NCBI RefSeq assembly: GCF_011317445.1
Contig: NZ_JAAAPL010000001.1
Location: 1,488,001-1,552,000, forward strand
DNA length: 64,000 bases
DNA from: Chelativorans multitrophicus
GTDB lineage: Bacteria > Pseudomonadota > Alphaproteobacteria > Rhizobiales > Rhizobiaceae
Direction: 5' to 3'
The stretch's first letter is position 1. Every line of letters starts with the position of its first letter. Below, piece after piece: positions 44,932 through 53,339 of this stretch. The position numbers were made by a program, and so were the translations under genes. The notes beneath the pieces were generated by a model. It searched no databases. It was given only the letters and a program-made list of their open reading frames with translations, and was not told the DNA's origin.

Positions 44932-46114
44932 TTCCAACGCAGTGATGATGGACGCAGCACTGGAACGCCGGATGATCGAAATCCGGCGTCACCTTCACCG
45001 CAATCCCGAGCTGTCGAACCAGGAACGCGAGACGCAGGCCTATCTGCAACAGGTTCTGGAAGAGGCGGGCCTGGATCAGGTCCGGCCAGTGGCGGGCTTC
45101 GGCCTTGCCTTGGATATCGTCGGCACGGCCGCCCCCTCAAACCGCAAGATCGTCATCCGCGCCGACATCGACGCATTGCCGATCCTCGAAACGTCGGGCG
45201 TGCCCTTCGCATCCGAAAAGCCGGGCGTGATGCATGCCTGCGGCCACGACGCGCACTCGGCCATGGGCTACGCCGCGGCTGTTCTTCTGGATCGGCAGCG
45301 GCAGACCTTTAGCGGCACCGTGAGGCTGATCTTCCAGCCTGCGGAAGAAGCCGAGCCGCTCGGCGGCCGGCGGGTCGTGCAAGAGGGACTTCTCGACGAC
45401 ATTGATGCAGCGATCGGCATCCATGTCGATCCCTATACGCCGACGGGGAAAATCGCGGTCGGCGCGGGCCCCTATACGCTCGCCTGCGACATATTCGATG
45501 TGGTGGTCACCGGCAATTCCGCGCATGCGGCCAAGCCCTCCGAAGGGGTTGACGCCATTACCGTCGCCTGTGCCATGGTGACTGAGCTGCAAAAAATCGT
45601 CTCGCGGGAAGTCGACCCGTATGACCAGCTGGTCGTCTCCGTGACCGGCATCGAAGGGGGCGGGGCTTATAACGTCATCGCCGCCGAGACACGGCTGAAA
45701 GGCACGATCCGCAGCGGCCGTGACGAAACTCGGCAAAAGGCGTGGCGCAGGTTGCGGCAGATCCTGGAGGGCGTGGCGGCAATCCATGGGGCCCGTGTGG
45801 AGGTGAAGCTGCAGCGCGGCGAACCGCCGGTTGTCAATGCACCGGAAATGGTAGACATCATCCGGTACGCGGGCGCCGCGGTCGTCGGCACGGAGAACGT
45901 GCTCGATGCGCCCGGATGGACGGCAGCCGATGACTTCGCATTCTACAGCGAAAAATGCCCATCCGTTTATTTCCGACTTGGCATTCGTAACGACAGCATC
46001 GACGCGGTCCACCCGCTCCATCACCCAAATTTCCGGGTAGACGAGGCAGCCCTTGCCAAAGGCGCGATGGTGCTTTGCACCGCTGCCAAGACGTTCCTCC
46101 TGCGGCTGGACTGA
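44918..46114 (+). CDS. doeB: N-acetyl-diaminobutyrate deacetylase (M20 family)
   Basis: The 398-aa M20 metallopeptidase-like amidohydrolase has IRRHLHRNPELSNQERETQAYL, IVIRADIDALPILETSG, MHACGHDAHSAMGYAAAVLL and LIFQPAEEAEPLGG with metal ligands. DoeB removes the acetyl group from N-alpha-acetyl-diaminobutyrate made by DoeA, giving diaminobutyrate for DoeD. GAGGGA precedes the ATG inside the end of doeA. Confidence 0.9.
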   Translation: MSKPDSNAVMMDAALERRMIEIRRHLHRNPELSNQERETQAYLQQVLEEAGLDQVRPVAGFGLALDIVGTAAPSNRKIVIRADIDALPILETSGVPFASEKPGVMHACGHDAHSAMGYAAAVLLDRQRQTFSGTVRLIFQPAEEAEPLGGRRVVQEGLLDDIDAAIGIHVDPYTPTGKIAVGAGPYTLACDIFDVVVTGNSAHAAKPSEGVDAITVACAMVTELQKIVSREVDPYDQLVVSVTGIEGGGAYNVIAAETRLKGTIRSGRDETRQKAWRRLRQILEGVAAIHGARVEVKLQRGEPPVVNAPEMVDIIRYAGAAVVGTENVLDAPGWTAADDFAFYSEKCPSVYFRLGIRNDSIDAVHPLHHPNFRVDEAALAKGAMVLCTAAKTFLLRLD

Positions 46115-46208
46115 TCGTAGCGTCAAAAGCAATACAGCGACGAGCCTCTAGGACCGCTGCACGCGGGCGGACGGGCATGGTCGCCATGATCTGCGACTGC
46201 TCGCCATG

Positions 46209-47990
46209 TCAGTCTTGTGAGAACACAAGCGCGGTGTAGGGACCTATCGCCACCTCTCCAGACCAGGAGAGCCCATCGCATTCCACGGCTTCGGCAACCA
46301 CATCGTGGCTTTCGAAACTGCCGAAATCCGGGCTGTAGCCGCTCCAATCCGTGTTGAGACGGAGGTTCCAAAGGCCCTGCCTTGGAAAGCCCATGCGATA
46401 GGATGCATATGCCTGATGGCTGAAATTTGCGACGACGACGACATCGTCCCGCGGCCCGCCTTCGACCCACCGGTGAAAGGCGATAAGCTTCTTTTCCTCG
46501 TCGACCCTGAAGATTCGGGTATTTCGGCCAAGCAGGCCGGACGTGACCGACATTTGATTTCGGCGCAGGCGAATGAGATCGCGGTAGAGGCGGACGATGC
46601 CCTTGAATTCCTCGCTCTGATCCCAGTCCAGAGGAACCGTATCCTGGAACCATTCGCCTTGCAGAAACTCCTGGCCCTGGAACAGCATCGGAATGCCGGG
46701 GGCCGTAAGCATGAGCGCGGCACCCAGCGTTGAGCGCTTTTGCGCCGCCCAATGCGAAGGGTCGCCCGGCGCGATCTCATGCGGGATGCGAGCCTTTCCA
46801 TTGGCCACTTCGTCATGGGATTCGGTATAGACGACCCGCTGGAAAGGATCCCCATTATAGGAATGGCCGAGCGCATGGGCGACGGTTCCCATGTGCCGGG
46901 ACTCATCATCAGGCGCAATCAGCGTCTCGCGGATCGGGTGCACGAACTCAGAATCCCATTGCGCGCCGAACCCTGCGCCGCCTTCATCGACTGCGCCTGT
47001 GATTTCCGCCTTGTTGCGCAGGTCCTCGGCGATGGTAATGCGGCCGGGAAGGCGCTCGCGGATTTCGCTGTTGACCCACTGCAACAGGCTCCAGCCCTCG
47101 GGGATTGCATCGCCCTCATCCCCTTCGTCGCCGCGCACATTGCGAATGTAGAGCGTCATGTCGAAACGCAGACCGTCGAGATGGTACTCTTCGAGCCAGA
47201 AAAGGGCATTGTCTCGGATGAACTGGCGGACTTCACCGCGGCCGTAAACGGGACGCGTATCGCCCCATGGAGTATCGCTGCGCCAGTCGTTGTAAAAATA
47301 AATGCCGCCCTTGTCGTCTTCGCTCCAGCCGTCGAACTGCCAGAGATCGAGATCACTCGGCCCGAAATGGTTGTAGACCACGTCGAGGATGACAGCGATC
47401 CCCTGCTTATGCGCCGCGTTGATAAAGGCCTTGAAGGCAGCCGGCCCGCCATAGGAGCTTTCAATGGCAAAGATATGCGCCGGGTTGTATCCCCAGGAGA
47501 TATCGCCGGCGAACTCCATCGCTGGCATAATCTGCACAGCATTGATCCCAAGGCGCTTCAGATGGGCAAGCCTTTCGGTGGCATCGTCGAACGTACCGAG
47601 CTCATTGTCTTGCGGCCGATGGAAGGTGCCGATGTGCATCTCGTAGATGACCAACTCGTTCCATGGCGGTGTTTCGAATTCGGCCTCATGCCAGTCGTCC
47701 TGCTGCTCGACGATGATGCCGTTGCCGACCGAATTCGTCACAGCGCGGGCATAAGGGTCAATGCGCGACAGGCGTTTTTCGCCGTTACGGATTAGGAACC
47801 GGTATTCGTCGCCGGGCTTTGCGGAAGGCAGGTCCGCGTACCAGAACCCGCCATCTTCGGCGGTCATCGGCGCGGCCTCGTCCGACCAGTCGTTGAAAGT
47901 GCCGACGACCGACACCGCGTCGGCATGAGGAGCCCAAACGCGGAATGCCACGCCGTTTCCGTGGACGATCGCGCCCATACCCTCTTGCAT
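46209..47990 (-). CDS. GH13 alpha-amylase-family protein, branching-enzyme-like
   Basis: The 593-aa cytoplasmic protein starts with a CBM48-like module (GVAFRVWAPHADAVSVVGTFNDW) then a GH13 barrel. Catalytic regions are intact: DVVYNHFG (region I), GLRFDMTLYI (nucleophile Asp), TIAEDLRNKAEI (acid Glu) and VVYTESHDEV (region IV His-Asp). It resembles GlgB and malto-oligosyltrehalose trehalohydrolase relatives but lacks visible glg or tre neighbours. The ATG at 47990 has AAGGAGA eight bases upstream. The exact activity is open. Confidence 0.85.
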   Translation of the reverse strand: MQEGMGAIVHGNGVAFRVWAPHADAVSVVGTFNDWSDEAAPMTAEDGGFWYADLPSAKPGDEYRFLIRNGEKRLSRIDPYARAVTNSVGNGIIVEQQDDWHEAEFETPPWNELVIYEMHIGTFHRPQDNELGTFDDATERLAHLKRLGINAVQIMPAMEFAGDISWGYNPAHIFAIESSYGGPAAFKAFINAAHKQGIAVILDVVYNHFGPSDLDLWQFDGWSEDDKGGIYFYNDWRSDTPWGDTRPVYGRGEVRQFIRDNALFWLEEYHLDGLRFDMTLYIRNVRGDEGDEGDAIPEGWSLLQWVNSEIRERLPGRITIAEDLRNKAEITGAVDEGGAGFGAQWDSEFVHPIRETLIAPDDESRHMGTVAHALGHSYNGDPFQRVVYTESHDEVANGKARIPHEIAPGDPSHWAAQKRSTLGAALMLTAPGIPMLFQGQEFLQGEWFQDTVPLDWDQSEEFKGIVRLYRDLIRLRRNQMSVTSGLLGRNTRIFRVDEEKKLIAFHRWVEGGPRDDVVVVANFSHQAYASYRMGFPRQGLWNLRLNTDWSGYSPDFGSFESHDVVAEAVECDGLSWSGEVAIGPYTALVFSQD

Positions 47991-48263
47991 GATGGATTCT
48001 CCTTGAAGCCAGGCGCGAGCCGCATCGGCGGCTGTTCTGCGGCGGACTGTTGCAACAGCCACGGAGCCGTTTGGTTCCGACAGTCGAGCGCAGCGAGATC
48101 CTTATGGCTTCATGCATTTTCCGGGAACTCGTGATGCTGGCCCGAGTTTTTACCGAGGGTCTGCACAAGCAAGAGCCTCATTGGTCCATGCTGCAGCGGC
48201 AGCGGAACGATCTTCGACAAACCGTCGAGGAGCCAGGCACCAGGCCAAGTGGACAGGTGGCAA

Positions 48264-48476
48264 ATGACTAAAAGCTTCAAAAAGGGCGACAAGGTCTCCT
48301 GGGACACCAGCCAGGGCGAGACGCATGGCAAGGTAGTCAAGAAGCAGACCTCTGAAACCTACATCAAGTCGCACAAGGTGGCCGCGTCCAAGGACGATCC
48401 GCAATACATCGTCCAGAGCGACAAGTCGGGAAAGAAGGCGGCGCATAAACCAACCGAGCTGAGGAAGAAGTCCTGA
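48264..48476 (+). CDS. DUF2945 family small protein
   Basis: The 70-aa lysine-rich protein begins TKSFKKGDKVSWDTSQGETHGKVVKK and contains YIKSHKVAASKDDPQYIVQSDKSGKKAAHKP. It matches DUF2945, a small Tudor-like domain family also called hypervirulence-associated; its function is unknown. The ATG at 48264 has AGGTGG five bases upstream. The stop overlaps the possible start of the next gene. Confidence 0.85.
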   Translation: MTKSFKKGDKVSWDTSQGETHGKVVKKQTSETYIKSHKVAASKDDPQYIVQSDKSGKKAAHKPTELRKKS

Positions 48477-48523
48477 CCGGGAGCGACACAGGCGAGGTCT
48501 TCCGCAGGGCAGTCGAGCAGTTT

Positions 48524-49519
48524 GTGCTCGACCTTCCGATCCTCATTCTTACTCACAATGACGCCGACGGCCTGTCGGCTGCCGCTTTGCTCGCGCGTGC
48601 TTTCACGCGCGCAGGCAAGGAGACGGGTGTTCGTATTCTGGGACGAGGCGAGAACCCGTGGATGGATGAGGTTCGAGCCGAAGTCGCCCAAACGCCCAAA
48701 GCGGGGCTGATCGTGACCGATCTTGGGATTCGTGCGGAAGTGATCGCCCCCGGAACCATCGTGGTTTTCATCGACCATCATGTGCCGCAAGGCTTTCCCA
48801 CGGACGCCACGGTCATTTCCGGCTATGGCGAGCAGCCCACTCCGACCTCGAGTTTGCTGGCCTGGCGGTGCGCCGGCGTCATGGCCGATATCGACGATCT
48901 CCTGTGGCTCGCAGCTTTAGGCATCATAGGCGACCTGGGTAGCAATGCGCCTTTCGAGGAATTGGCGGTGGCGAAGCGACGCTATGGTGCGGCCGTTCTG
49001 CGAGAGGCGACCTCCCTCATAAATGCGCCGCGGCGGACAAGCACCGGCGATGCGCGTCCGGCCTTCGATCTGCTCGTGAAAGCCAAGTCACCGCACGAGG
49101 TCGTCTCCAGTGATCACCCGGAAACAAGAATTCTCCAGGGGGCCCGAGAGGAAGTTAGCACGGCTCTCCAAGCCGCCAAACGGACCCCACCGAAGATCAG
49201 GAACGGCGTTGCCCTGATCCTCTTTTCATCGCCCTGTCAGCTTCACCCGTTGGTTGCACAAGCGTGGCGCAGTCGCCTCAAGGGCAATATCGTGATCGCC
49301 GCAAACAGCGGATATCGCCAGGGCTGGGTACATTTCAGCGCCCGCAGTGCGACGGGCATCAACCTTGTGGAGTTTCTGCGTGAGAAAGCGCCGGCCGGCG
49401 CCGATGCGAACTATGGGAGCGGACATGAGCAGGCGACCGGCGGAGCGCTGCGGCCGGATGCCTGGAATGAATTCGTCGCCCGGCTCGGTTTTGGGCCGGA
49501 AGCAAGGGTCACGTCATGA
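48524..49519 (+). CDS. DHH-family phosphoesterase
   Basis: The 331-aa protein has the DHH signatures: ILTHNDADGLSAAALLARAF near the N-terminus, VTDLG and VFIDHHVPQGFP, then GIIGDLGSNAPF. A DHHA1-like end has YGSGHEQATGG. Such enzymes hydrolyse phosphodiesters of nucleotides or DNA ends. The first standard start is GTG 48524, with a weak ribosome site. The frame upstream stays coding-like (SDTGEVFRRAVEQF) to a CTG at 48473 with GAGGAAG just before it, so the true N-terminus may be 17 residues longer. Confidence 0.86.
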   Translation: MLDLPILILTHNDADGLSAAALLARAFTRAGKETGVRILGRGENPWMDEVRAEVAQTPKAGLIVTDLGIRAEVIAPGTIVVFIDHHVPQGFPTDATVISGYGEQPTPTSSLLAWRCAGVMADIDDLLWLAALGIIGDLGSNAPFEELAVAKRRYGAAVLREATSLINAPRRTSTGDARPAFDLLVKAKSPHEVVSSDHPETRILQGAREEVSTALQAAKRTPPKIRNGVALILFSSPCQLHPLVAQAWRSRLKGNIVIAANSGYRQGWVHFSARSATGINLVEFLREKAPAGADANYGSGHEQATGGALRPDAWNEFVARLGFGPEARVTS

Positions 49520-50577
49520 GCGAAGGGCCGCTGCGACTTGGGTTCCCGGTCAAAGTGATGGGCGATCCCACACTCAAGAGCAATGACAGCCGCCGCTGGG
49601 CGAACAATCCGCACCTGAAAGTCTCGCTCGAGTATCTTGATGCGATCTTCGATTATCTGGTGCGCCATAACATCAATATGTATCGAATGTCTTCGGACCT
49701 TGCTCCCTATGCCACACATCCCGATATGCCACAGTTCCACGGCATGATCAGGCAAAGCGCCGGTGAACTGCAGGCGATCGGCCGCAAGGCTCGCGATCTG
49801 AACCTGCGGCTGTCGTTCCATCCCTCGCAATTCGTGGTGCTGAACAGCCCGGACGCGGAATTGGTCCGCAAGAGCGTCTGGGATCTGTCGGCGCAGGCCG
49901 AGATGCTCGACCTCATGGAACTCGGGCCGGAAGCTGTGGTCGTGATCCATGTGGGAGGCACCTATGACGACAGGCGGGAGAGCGCGGCGCGTTGGGTGAA
50001 AAACTGGGAAATACTGCCCGAGCACGTACGCCGGCGGCTGGTGCTGGAGCATGATGATCTTCGTTTCAGCGCTGCGGACGTGCTCTGGATTCACGAGCGG
50101 ACCGGGGTGCGCCTAATCTTCGACTATCAGCACTTCTGCTGCCTCAATCCGGAAGGCCTAGATATGCGCGAAACCCTGGAGGCCATCCTGAAAACCTGGC
50201 CAGGCGGCGTTCGCCCAAAGATCCACTTCTCGACGCCGCGGACGGAGATGCGGGAGATAATCCGGAAGAACCGCAGGACGGGAAAGCAAGAGAAGATTCA
50301 TGCCGCGCCCGTGTGGACGGCGCACGCCGACTTCTGCAATCCATTTGAGTTCTCTGGCTTCATGAGGATGGCCGCAGGGCTGAATTTCGATGTAATGCTC
50401 GAAAGCAAGGCAAAGGACCTGGCGCTGATCCGCCTGCGGCCCGACATGCTGCGCTATGCGCCGGACGTGGCGCCCCGGTTCGGCCTAAAACCTGCCGAGG
50501 CGGAGCGTCTTCACGAAGAGGAAGCTGCTCTGCTGGACCAGCAGACGAATGACATCGATCGTTCCGTGGTTGAATGA
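49516..50577 (+). CDS. uvsE: UV damage endonuclease UvsE (UVDE)
   Basis: The 353-aa TIM-barrel enzyme matches UvsE: GFPVKVMGDP, NPHLKVSLEYLDAIFDYLVRHNINMYRMSSDLAPYATHP (in segments), RLSFHPSQFVVLNSP, VVVIHVGGTYDDR, VLEHDDLRFSAADVLW, FDYQHFCCLNP and PKIHFSTPR. Conserved His, Glu and Asp metal ligands are visible. It nicks DNA 5' to UV photoproducts and other lesions. Its ATG overlaps the DHH gene stop (ATGA), so the two are coupled. Confidence 0.95.
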   Translation: MSEGPLRLGFPVKVMGDPTLKSNDSRRWANNPHLKVSLEYLDAIFDYLVRHNINMYRMSSDLAPYATHPDMPQFHGMIRQSAGELQAIGRKARDLNLRLSFHPSQFVVLNSPDAELVRKSVWDLSAQAEMLDLMELGPEAVVVIHVGGTYDDRRESAARWVKNWEILPEHVRRRLVLEHDDLRFSAADVLWIHERTGVRLIFDYQHFCCLNPEGLDMRETLEAILKTWPGGVRPKIHFSTPRTEMREIIRKNRRTGKQEKIHAAPVWTAHADFCNPFEFSGFMRMAAGLNFDVMLESKAKDLALIRLRPDMLRYAPDVAPRFGLKPAEAERLHEEEAALLDQQTNDIDRSVVE

Positions 50578-50752
50578 GGCTGGCGGGATCGCTCCGACGG
50601 CGCTCCCGTCTGGAGCCGCGCGGTCTTGCCGCCTTGCCAACGGCATCGTCAATGTAGTTGGCTTGCGGCCGTAAGGCGCCTTCGGCTTCGACTCGCCCTT
50701 GTTGCCCTCTCCGGTGAGCCCTAGTTTCGGTGCCAAAACGATGGAGGCGGAC

Positions 50753-52183
50753 GTGCTTGATGGAATAGACGCGCTCTTGCTGGCCCGCGTTCAGTTCGCC
50801 TTCACCGTTTCCTTCCACTTCATCTTCCCGGCCTTCACAATCGGGCTGGCCAGTTACCTGGCCGTGCTTGAAGGGCTGTGGCTCTGGACGGGACGGACGG
50901 TCTTCCTCGACCTGTTTCGCTACTGGGTCAAAATCTTCGCCCTGACATTCGCCATGGGCGTGGTCTCCGGCATTGTGCTCTCATATCAGTTCGGGACCAA
51001 TTGGTCCGCGTTCTCCGATCGCGCCGGGCCGATCGTGGGGCCGCTGATGGCATATGAGGTTCTCACCGCGTTCTTTCTTGAGGCGGGGTTTCTCGGGATC
51101 ATGCTTTTCGGCATGAACCGCGTGGGCAAGGGCCTTCACTTCACCGCGACGCTCATGGTCGCCGTGGGAACCCTGCTTTCGTCCTTCTGGGTGCTCGCGG
51201 CGAACTCGTGGATGCACACGCCCGTCGGCTACTCAATTAGCGAAGCCGGCCAGTTCGTCCCGGAAGACTGGTGGCAGATCGTTTTCAACCCTTCCTTTCC
51301 CTACCGTCTCGTCCACACGGTCCTGGGTGCCTACCTCACCACGGCGCTCGTCGTGGGAGCGGTCGGCGCATGGCACCTGCTTCGGGAAAGCACCAATGAA
51401 CGTGCGCGCGTGATGTTTTCCATGGCCATGGGCATGCTCATAGTCGCAGCGCCGATACAAGTTTTCGTGGGAGACTTGCACGGCCTCAACACACAGGAGC
51501 ATCAGCCCGTCAAGGTTCTGGCACTCGAGGGACATTTTGAAAGCCATCCGAACGGCGCGCCGCTCTACCTGTTTGGCATCCCGGATCAGGAAGCAGGTAC
51601 TCTGCGCTATGCGCTCGGCATTCCAAAGCTCGGCTCGCTCATTCTGCACCACAGCTTCGATGCGCCAATAGAAGGCCTGGAAACGGTTCCGCGCGAGGAA
51701 TGGCCGCCGGTGGCGATCGTCTTCTGGTCCTTCCGCATAATGGTCGGCTTAGGCCTGCTTATGCTGGCCTTGGGCGGGCTGGCTCTATTCGCGCGGTGGC
51801 GGGGGAGACTTTACGACTGGCGCAATCTGCATCGCTTTGCTGTCGCGATGGGGCCGGCCGGCTTCATTGCAGTGCTGGCTGGCTGGGTCACGACAGAGGT
51901 CGGGAGGCAGCCATTTACGGTTTACGGGATGCTGAGGACGGCGGAATCGGTCTCACCGCTGGATGCACCTGCGGTAGCTTTCTCTCTTGTCGCCTTCATA
52001 GTCGTCTATTTCGCCGTATTTTCCGTTGGCACATGGTACATATTCCGGCTGATGGCGCATCTGCCGGTAACTCCAGAACCAGGACTGGAACCGGGGGATG
52101 CCCCGATCCGGACTGCGGGCATTACACCAGCTCCGGCCATTGACCCGGAGCGGACCATCGGCGCGACAAAGAAAGGGTGGTGA
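50753..52183 (+). CDS. cydA: Cytochrome bd-type ubiquinol oxidase subunit I (cyanide-insensitive type)
   Basis: The 476-aa membrane protein begins LDGIDALLLARVQFAFTVSFHFIFPAFTIGLASYLAVLEG, including the haem-ligand His region. It has ALTFAMGVVSGIVLSYQFGTNW and GWVTTEVGRQPFTVYGMLRT. The quinol-binding Q-loop is short, which places it with the CioA/cyanide-insensitive group. It oxidises ubiquinol with oxygen and pumps no protons. GTG 50753 follows GGAGG; ATG 50741 (four codons earlier) is an alternative start with no clear ribosome site. Confidence 0.95.
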   Translation: MLDGIDALLLARVQFAFTVSFHFIFPAFTIGLASYLAVLEGLWLWTGRTVFLDLFRYWVKIFALTFAMGVVSGIVLSYQFGTNWSAFSDRAGPIVGPLMAYEVLTAFFLEAGFLGIMLFGMNRVGKGLHFTATLMVAVGTLLSSFWVLAANSWMHTPVGYSISEAGQFVPEDWWQIVFNPSFPYRLVHTVLGAYLTTALVVGAVGAWHLLRESTNERARVMFSMAMGMLIVAAPIQVFVGDLHGLNTQEHQPVKVLALEGHFESHPNGAPLYLFGIPDQEAGTLRYALGIPKLGSLILHHSFDAPIEGLETVPREEWPPVAIVFWSFRIMVGLGLLMLALGGLALFARWRGRLYDWRNLHRFAVAMGPAGFIAVLAGWVTTEVGRQPFTVYGMLRTAESVSPLDAPAVAFSLVAFIVVYFAVFSVGTWYIFRLMAHLPVTPEPGLEPGDAPIRTAGITPAPAIDPERTIGATKKGW

Positions 52184-53181
52184 TGATGGACCTGCCCACG
52201 CTTTGGGCCTTTATTCTGGCCTTTGCAGTTTTCGCCTATGTGGTTCTCGACGGGTTCGACCTCGGCATAGGCATCCTCTTCCCTACGCTCCAGCGGGGTC
52301 CCGAACGCGATCAGGCAATGAACTCGGTTGCCCCGATCTGGGACGGCAACGAAACCTGGCTGGTGATGGGCGGTGGCGGCCTGCTCGCCGCATTTCCCCT
52401 CGCCTACGCAATCATCATGCCCGCCGTCTATGCGCCAATCATCGCGATGCTGCTTGCATTGATCTTCCGAGGCGTCGCTTTCGAGTTTCGCTGGCGCGAC
52501 CCGGGCCATCAATGGTTCTGGGACCTTTCGTTCGCAAGCGGGTCCATTTTGTCCGCTTTCGCCCAGGGCGTCACTCTCGGCGCATTGCTGCAGGGGATCG
52601 TCGTGGAAGGCAGGCAATATGGGGGCGGCTGGTGGGACTGGCTGTCCCCGTTCAGTCTGCTGACCGGCGTCAGCGTGGTTATAGGCTACGCGCTTTTGGG
52701 CTCGACCTGGCTGATTATGAAGACGGAAGGAGCGCTGCAGGAACACGCCTTCCGCTATGCCCGCATCACCGGAGCGGGGACTCTGGCCGCCATAGCCGCA
52801 GTCAGCCTCGCGACGCCATTCCTCGAAGAGGCTTATTACGAGCGCTGGTTCGCCTGGCCGCATGTCCTATTTACCGCCCAGGTGCCCCTGCTCGTGGTCA
52901 TCATCGCGGGAGCGTTTGTCCTAAGCCTCCACCGTCGCAACGAGCGGCTGCCCTTTCTCCTCGCGCTGGCACTGTTTGCCGTCAGCATGGCGGGGCTGGG
53001 CATCAGCATTTTCCCCGATATTGTACCCGGGGCTGTCCGTATCCATGATGCGGCGGCGCCAGAGTCGAGCCTCATCTTCATGCTGATCGGAGCGGGTTTC
53101 CTCATCCCGATCATCATCGCCTACACCTCCTACTCCTACTGGATTTTCCGCGGAAAGGTGGGGCACGAGGGATATCACTGA
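52183..53181 (+). CDS. cydB: Cytochrome bd-type ubiquinol oxidase subunit II
   Basis: The 332-aa membrane protein starts MMDLPTLWAFILAFAVFAYVVLDGFDLGIGILFP and has NSVAPIWDGNETWLVMGGGGLLAAFPLAYA and FRGVAFEFRWR, the CydB/CioB core. It stabilises the haem centres of CydA. Its start overlaps the cydA TGA, and its own stop overlaps the small DUF2474 gene. Confidence 0.95.
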   Translation: MMDLPTLWAFILAFAVFAYVVLDGFDLGIGILFPTLQRGPERDQAMNSVAPIWDGNETWLVMGGGGLLAAFPLAYAIIMPAVYAPIIAMLLALIFRGVAFEFRWRDPGHQWFWDLSFASGSILSAFAQGVTLGALLQGIVVEGRQYGGGWWDWLSPFSLLTGVSVVIGYALLGSTWLIMKTEGALQEHAFRYARITGAGTLAAIAAVSLATPFLEEAYYERWFAWPHVLFTAQVPLLVVIIAGAFVLSLHRRNERLPFLLALALFAVSMAGLGISIFPDIVPGAVRIHDAAAPESSLIFMLIGAGFLIPIIIAYTSYSYWIFRGKVGHEGYH

Positions 53182-53297
53182 TGGCCGATGCTCCCGGGCC
53201 GCTTTGGCAGCGGCTTCTTTGGTTCGTCGGCCTTTGGATAGCTGGCGTGGCGGTCGTTGCCGCCATCGGCTACGGAATCCGCATGTGGCTGATTTGA
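53181..53297 (+). CDS. DUF2474 small membrane protein of the bd oxidase
   Basis: A 38-codon frame reads MADAPGPLWQRLLWFVGLW then IAGVAVVAAIGYGIRMWLI. It has a single hydrophobic helix and the DUF2474 pattern (PLW-RLLWFV-LW--GVA). Such small proteins follow cioAB in many proteobacteria and probably act like CydX in assembly or stability. The ATG overlaps the cydB TGA. Confidence 0.9.
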   Translation: MADAPGPLWQRLLWFVGLWIAGVAVVAAIGYGIRMWLI

Positions 53298-53339
53298 ATC
53301 AAGCCGGTGAAGCAATACCTGATCCGGCAGCCGTGAACA

